Of a stretch of 5,803 nucleotides of DNA, positions 4,292 to 5,803 are shown in pieces. How positions within the stretch are numbered: position 1 is the first letter of the stretch; each line of letters begins with the position of its first letter. The translations under genes were made by a program, and so were the position numbers. Source of the stretch: CAIKKV01 sp044346855 (GTDB lineage: Bacteria; Verrucomicrobiota; Kiritimatiellia; CAIKKV01); NCBI GenBank assembly GCA_044346855.1, contig JBIIYJ010000329.1, positions 1-5,803 of the forward strand. The letters are read 5' to 3'. Below the pieces are notes generated by a model. The model was given only the letters and a program-made list of their open reading frames with translations, ran no database searches and was not told where the DNA came from.

Positions 4292-5803
4292 CGTTCATCC
4301 TTCGTCAGGGGGTGCGAAAGCAGTCGGAAGACACGCGTTCCCGGCGCTTTCATGTCGAAGCGAATCTCCCGTGCGGCTGGCGCGATCTCGGCGCCGCTGG
4401 CCAGATCCACCACCTTGGCCGGGCGCGGCAAGCGAATGGTCTTGGCGCCGGGCACGATGCTGTGCAGCGCGACGATCTCGCGGCTGGCAACCAGAACGTC
4501 GTCGCTTTCACACCAGACATGGGCGTTGGCGAGGCGCGCGGCGTTGCGCCAGAATCCAGACGGCAACGGCAGCGCGGCAGCAAAGACACTGGTCCAGCCG
4601 TCCTGCTCCTTCACGGCCAGAGCGCTGTGGTTTTGCGACTGCTGAGCGAATGTGGAGGCCAGGCTGACGTCGCCTTTCGGAAAGAGTTGCGGGCCGTAGC
4701 CCAGACCGTCGCCAAAGACCTGGCCGGCGATGCCGGCGGTCAGCTCATGACCGCCCAGAAAAAGCCCGCGCCGCTGGTAGTTGCCGGGGATGACATCGAA
4801 GGTGAAGCCGGTCAGCTTCGTCGCCGCGGCGGCGCCGATAGTCACGCCGTCGGTGATGCCGCTGCCCGGTCCCCAGACCACCACGTTACCGTCCTTTTGC
4901 ACGCGCTTGACCAGGGCCAGACGGCGCTCGTCGCACCGGAACAGGTTGGGGAAATACCAGACCTTGTGCGGTGGCAGGTTCGTCAGGGCAAGGTCCTCCA
5001 GCAGATAGACGCGGTACGGGATGCCGCACCGCGCGATTCCCAGCCGGATCTGCTCGGAAATGGCGAGGAACGGATAGCGGCCCGCCCCGTTGGTGTCGTA
5101 CGCCGCCTCATCGTCGATGACGACCGCGATCCCGGGCTCGTCCTGGTGCGGCCAGTTGACCGCCTCGTTGAGCACCTGCACCTGGCGGGCGAGGATCGGT
5201 TGCATGGCCGGATCGCTGAACCAATTGGCATACAGATCCATCCAGTACGGCCACCAGCCGCGCGACAGCGCCGTGGCAATATTGCGCCAGGTGATTGCCT
5301 CGAACTCGGCCAGGTCGCGGGCCGGCGCCGACTCGACGCCCTTGAAGTTCCCGGCGTAGCTGCGTGTGTCCATCTCGCAGAGGAAGAGCTTGCCGCGCAG
5401 CGTGCAGGAATCGGCAACGCCTTCCGGCTCGAAGATCCCGCCCATGCCCCGGCCCTGGTAGTCGTGCGGCGTAATCAACCCATCCATGCCGGGGAGGTCG
5501 AGGAGTTCCGCCACGCCCGATGAGCCGCAGCCAGCCATCAGTTCCAAACCAAAGGGCTGCATGGCCTGCTTGGGGTCGAAGAAGTCGCTGATGTTCCAGC
5601 CCTGCATCGGCTGCTTGAGCATGTCGTGCAGGACCGGCACGCGGCCGTTGCAGCCCTCCTTCATGGCGGCCGCGACCTGGCGCACCCGCTGATGGAAGAG
5701 CCCGCGCAGGCAGAGCAGCCAGTCGCGCAGCGGGGCGTTGTCCTTGCCGGCCTGCCAGAACGGAATCGCCGCCACCTCGCGCGCCGGACCGCGCAGCCGG
5801 TCG
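4288..5803 (-). CDS. GH42-like clan-A glycoside hydrolase with beta-galactosidase-trimerisation-like domain, 5' end off window
   Basis: The frame is open to the right edge, so the gene is truncated at its start. A GTG at 5775 could initiate but is probably an internal Val, because protein-like sequence continues upstream without a stop. Numbering from the first full codon (5802-5800), residues 1 to about 210 are the second half of a TIM barrel. They include HDYQGRGMGGIFEP, then LFLCEMDTRSYAG, whose Glu143 (codon 5374-5376) is the best nucleophile candidate, and WWPYWMDLYANWF. Residues about 224-340 form a Rossmann-like, glutamine-amidotransferase-like domain (PGIAVVIDDEAAYD, KVWYFPNLFRCDE, GNVVVWGPGSG), as in the trimerisation domain of GH42 beta-galactosidases. 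The last 80 or so residues look like a small beta domain. The acid/base residue and any signal peptide lie outside the window. Similarity to GH42 is by architecture; it may belong to another clan-A family. Confidence 0.75.
   Translation of the reverse strand, partial: DRLRGPAREVAAIPFWQAGKDNAPLRDWLLCLRGLFHQRVRQVAAAMKEGCNGRVPVLHDMLKQPMQGWNISDFFDPKQAMQPFGLELMAGCGSSGVAELLDLPGMDGLITPHDYQGRGMGGIFEPEGVADSCTLRGKLFLCEMDTRSYAGNFKGVESAPARDLAEFEAITWRNIATALSRGWWPYWMDLYANWFSDPAMQPILARQVQVLNEAVNWPHQDEPGIAVVIDDEAAYDTNGAGRYPFLAISEQIRLGIARCGIPYRVYLLEDLALTNLPPHKVWYFPNLFRCDERRLALVKRVQKDGNVVVWGPGSGITDGVTIGAAAATKLTGFTFDVIPGNYQRRGLFLGGHELTAGIAGQVFGDGLGYGPQLFPKGDVSLASTFAQQSQNHSALAVKEQDGWTSVFAAALPLPSGFWRNAARLANAHVWCESDDVLVASREIVALHSIVPGAKTIRLPRPAKVVDLASGAEIAPAAREIRFDMKAPGTRVFRLLSHPLTKDER
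4293..4305 (-). promoter_or_regulatory. Leader sequence ACGAAGGATGAAC before the SGNH gene
   Basis: This 13-base sequence supplies AAGGA six bases before the SGNH start at 4291. Here it is also coding: it specifies TKDE plus the first base of Arg in the C-terminal LTKDER of the GH42-like protein. An identical copy lies at 1969-1981 in non-coding sequence. Confidence 0.5.

Noticed and set aside
4198..5523. A 441-codon open frame on the plus strand
   Set aside because: It is antisense to the GH42-like and SGNH genes, has biased composition and no known motif. It is explained by few stop codons in the complementary strand.
5773..5775. GTG as the true start of the GH42-like gene
   Set aside because: The frame stays open and protein-like to the window edge, no good ribosome-binding site is visible, and the N-terminal half of the barrel would be missing.

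Overview
The window is GC-rich and every gene I can support lies on the minus strand, so transcription runs from high to low coordinates. It looks like the inside of a glycan-degradation operon. Both ends cut through genes. The gene mix (two or three glycoside hydrolases, a secreted GDSL/SGNH hydrolase, and a uroporphyrinogen-decarboxylase-like protein placed among carbohydrate enzymes) is familiar from the Planctomycetota/Verrucomicrobiota/Lentisphaerota (PVC) group. That taxonomic guess rests on gene content and style only; there is no marker gene here.

Layout in transcription order: (1) 5803-4288, the 3' two-thirds or so of a GH42-like clan-A glycosidase with a beta-galactosidase-trimerisation-like domain; (2) 4291-3548, a signal-peptide-bearing SGNH hydrolase; (3) 3551-3144, a short gene with a pectin-lyase-like (beta-helix) start and an apparently frameshifted middle; (4) 3147-2008, a UroD/MtaA-superfamily protein; (5) a 77-bp gap carrying an imperfect tandem repeat and a possible 11-codon leader ORF; (6) 1930-890, a GH5 glycosidase without a signal peptide; (7) a 121-bp gap with short direct repeats and a small GC hairpin; (8) 768 to beyond base 1, a GH27-like alpha-galactosidase-type enzyme without a signal peptide. 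Genes 1-4 are joined by three successive 4-base ATGA stop/start overlaps, strong evidence for one co-translated unit; genes 6 and 8 are probably in the same transcript.

How they may work together (inference): the secreted SGNH hydrolase could remove ester groups from a decorated polysaccharide. The GH5, GH27 and GH42-like enzymes would cleave beta-linked backbone and galactose-type side groups. GH27 plus GH5 plus an esterase would suit an acetylated galactomannan or galactoglucomannan, but none of the specificities can be read from sequence alone. No transporter, regulator, SusC/D pair, RNA gene, insertion sequence or CRISPR array is visible.

The points most worth a second look are: the short gene at 3144-3551, whose codon pattern jumps frame twice while both ends keep perfect operon overlaps; the UroD-like protein with Asp where corrinoid methyltransferases carry a zinc-binding Cys; a 13-base sequence recurring just before three start codons; and the coupled mini-ORF before the GH5 gene.
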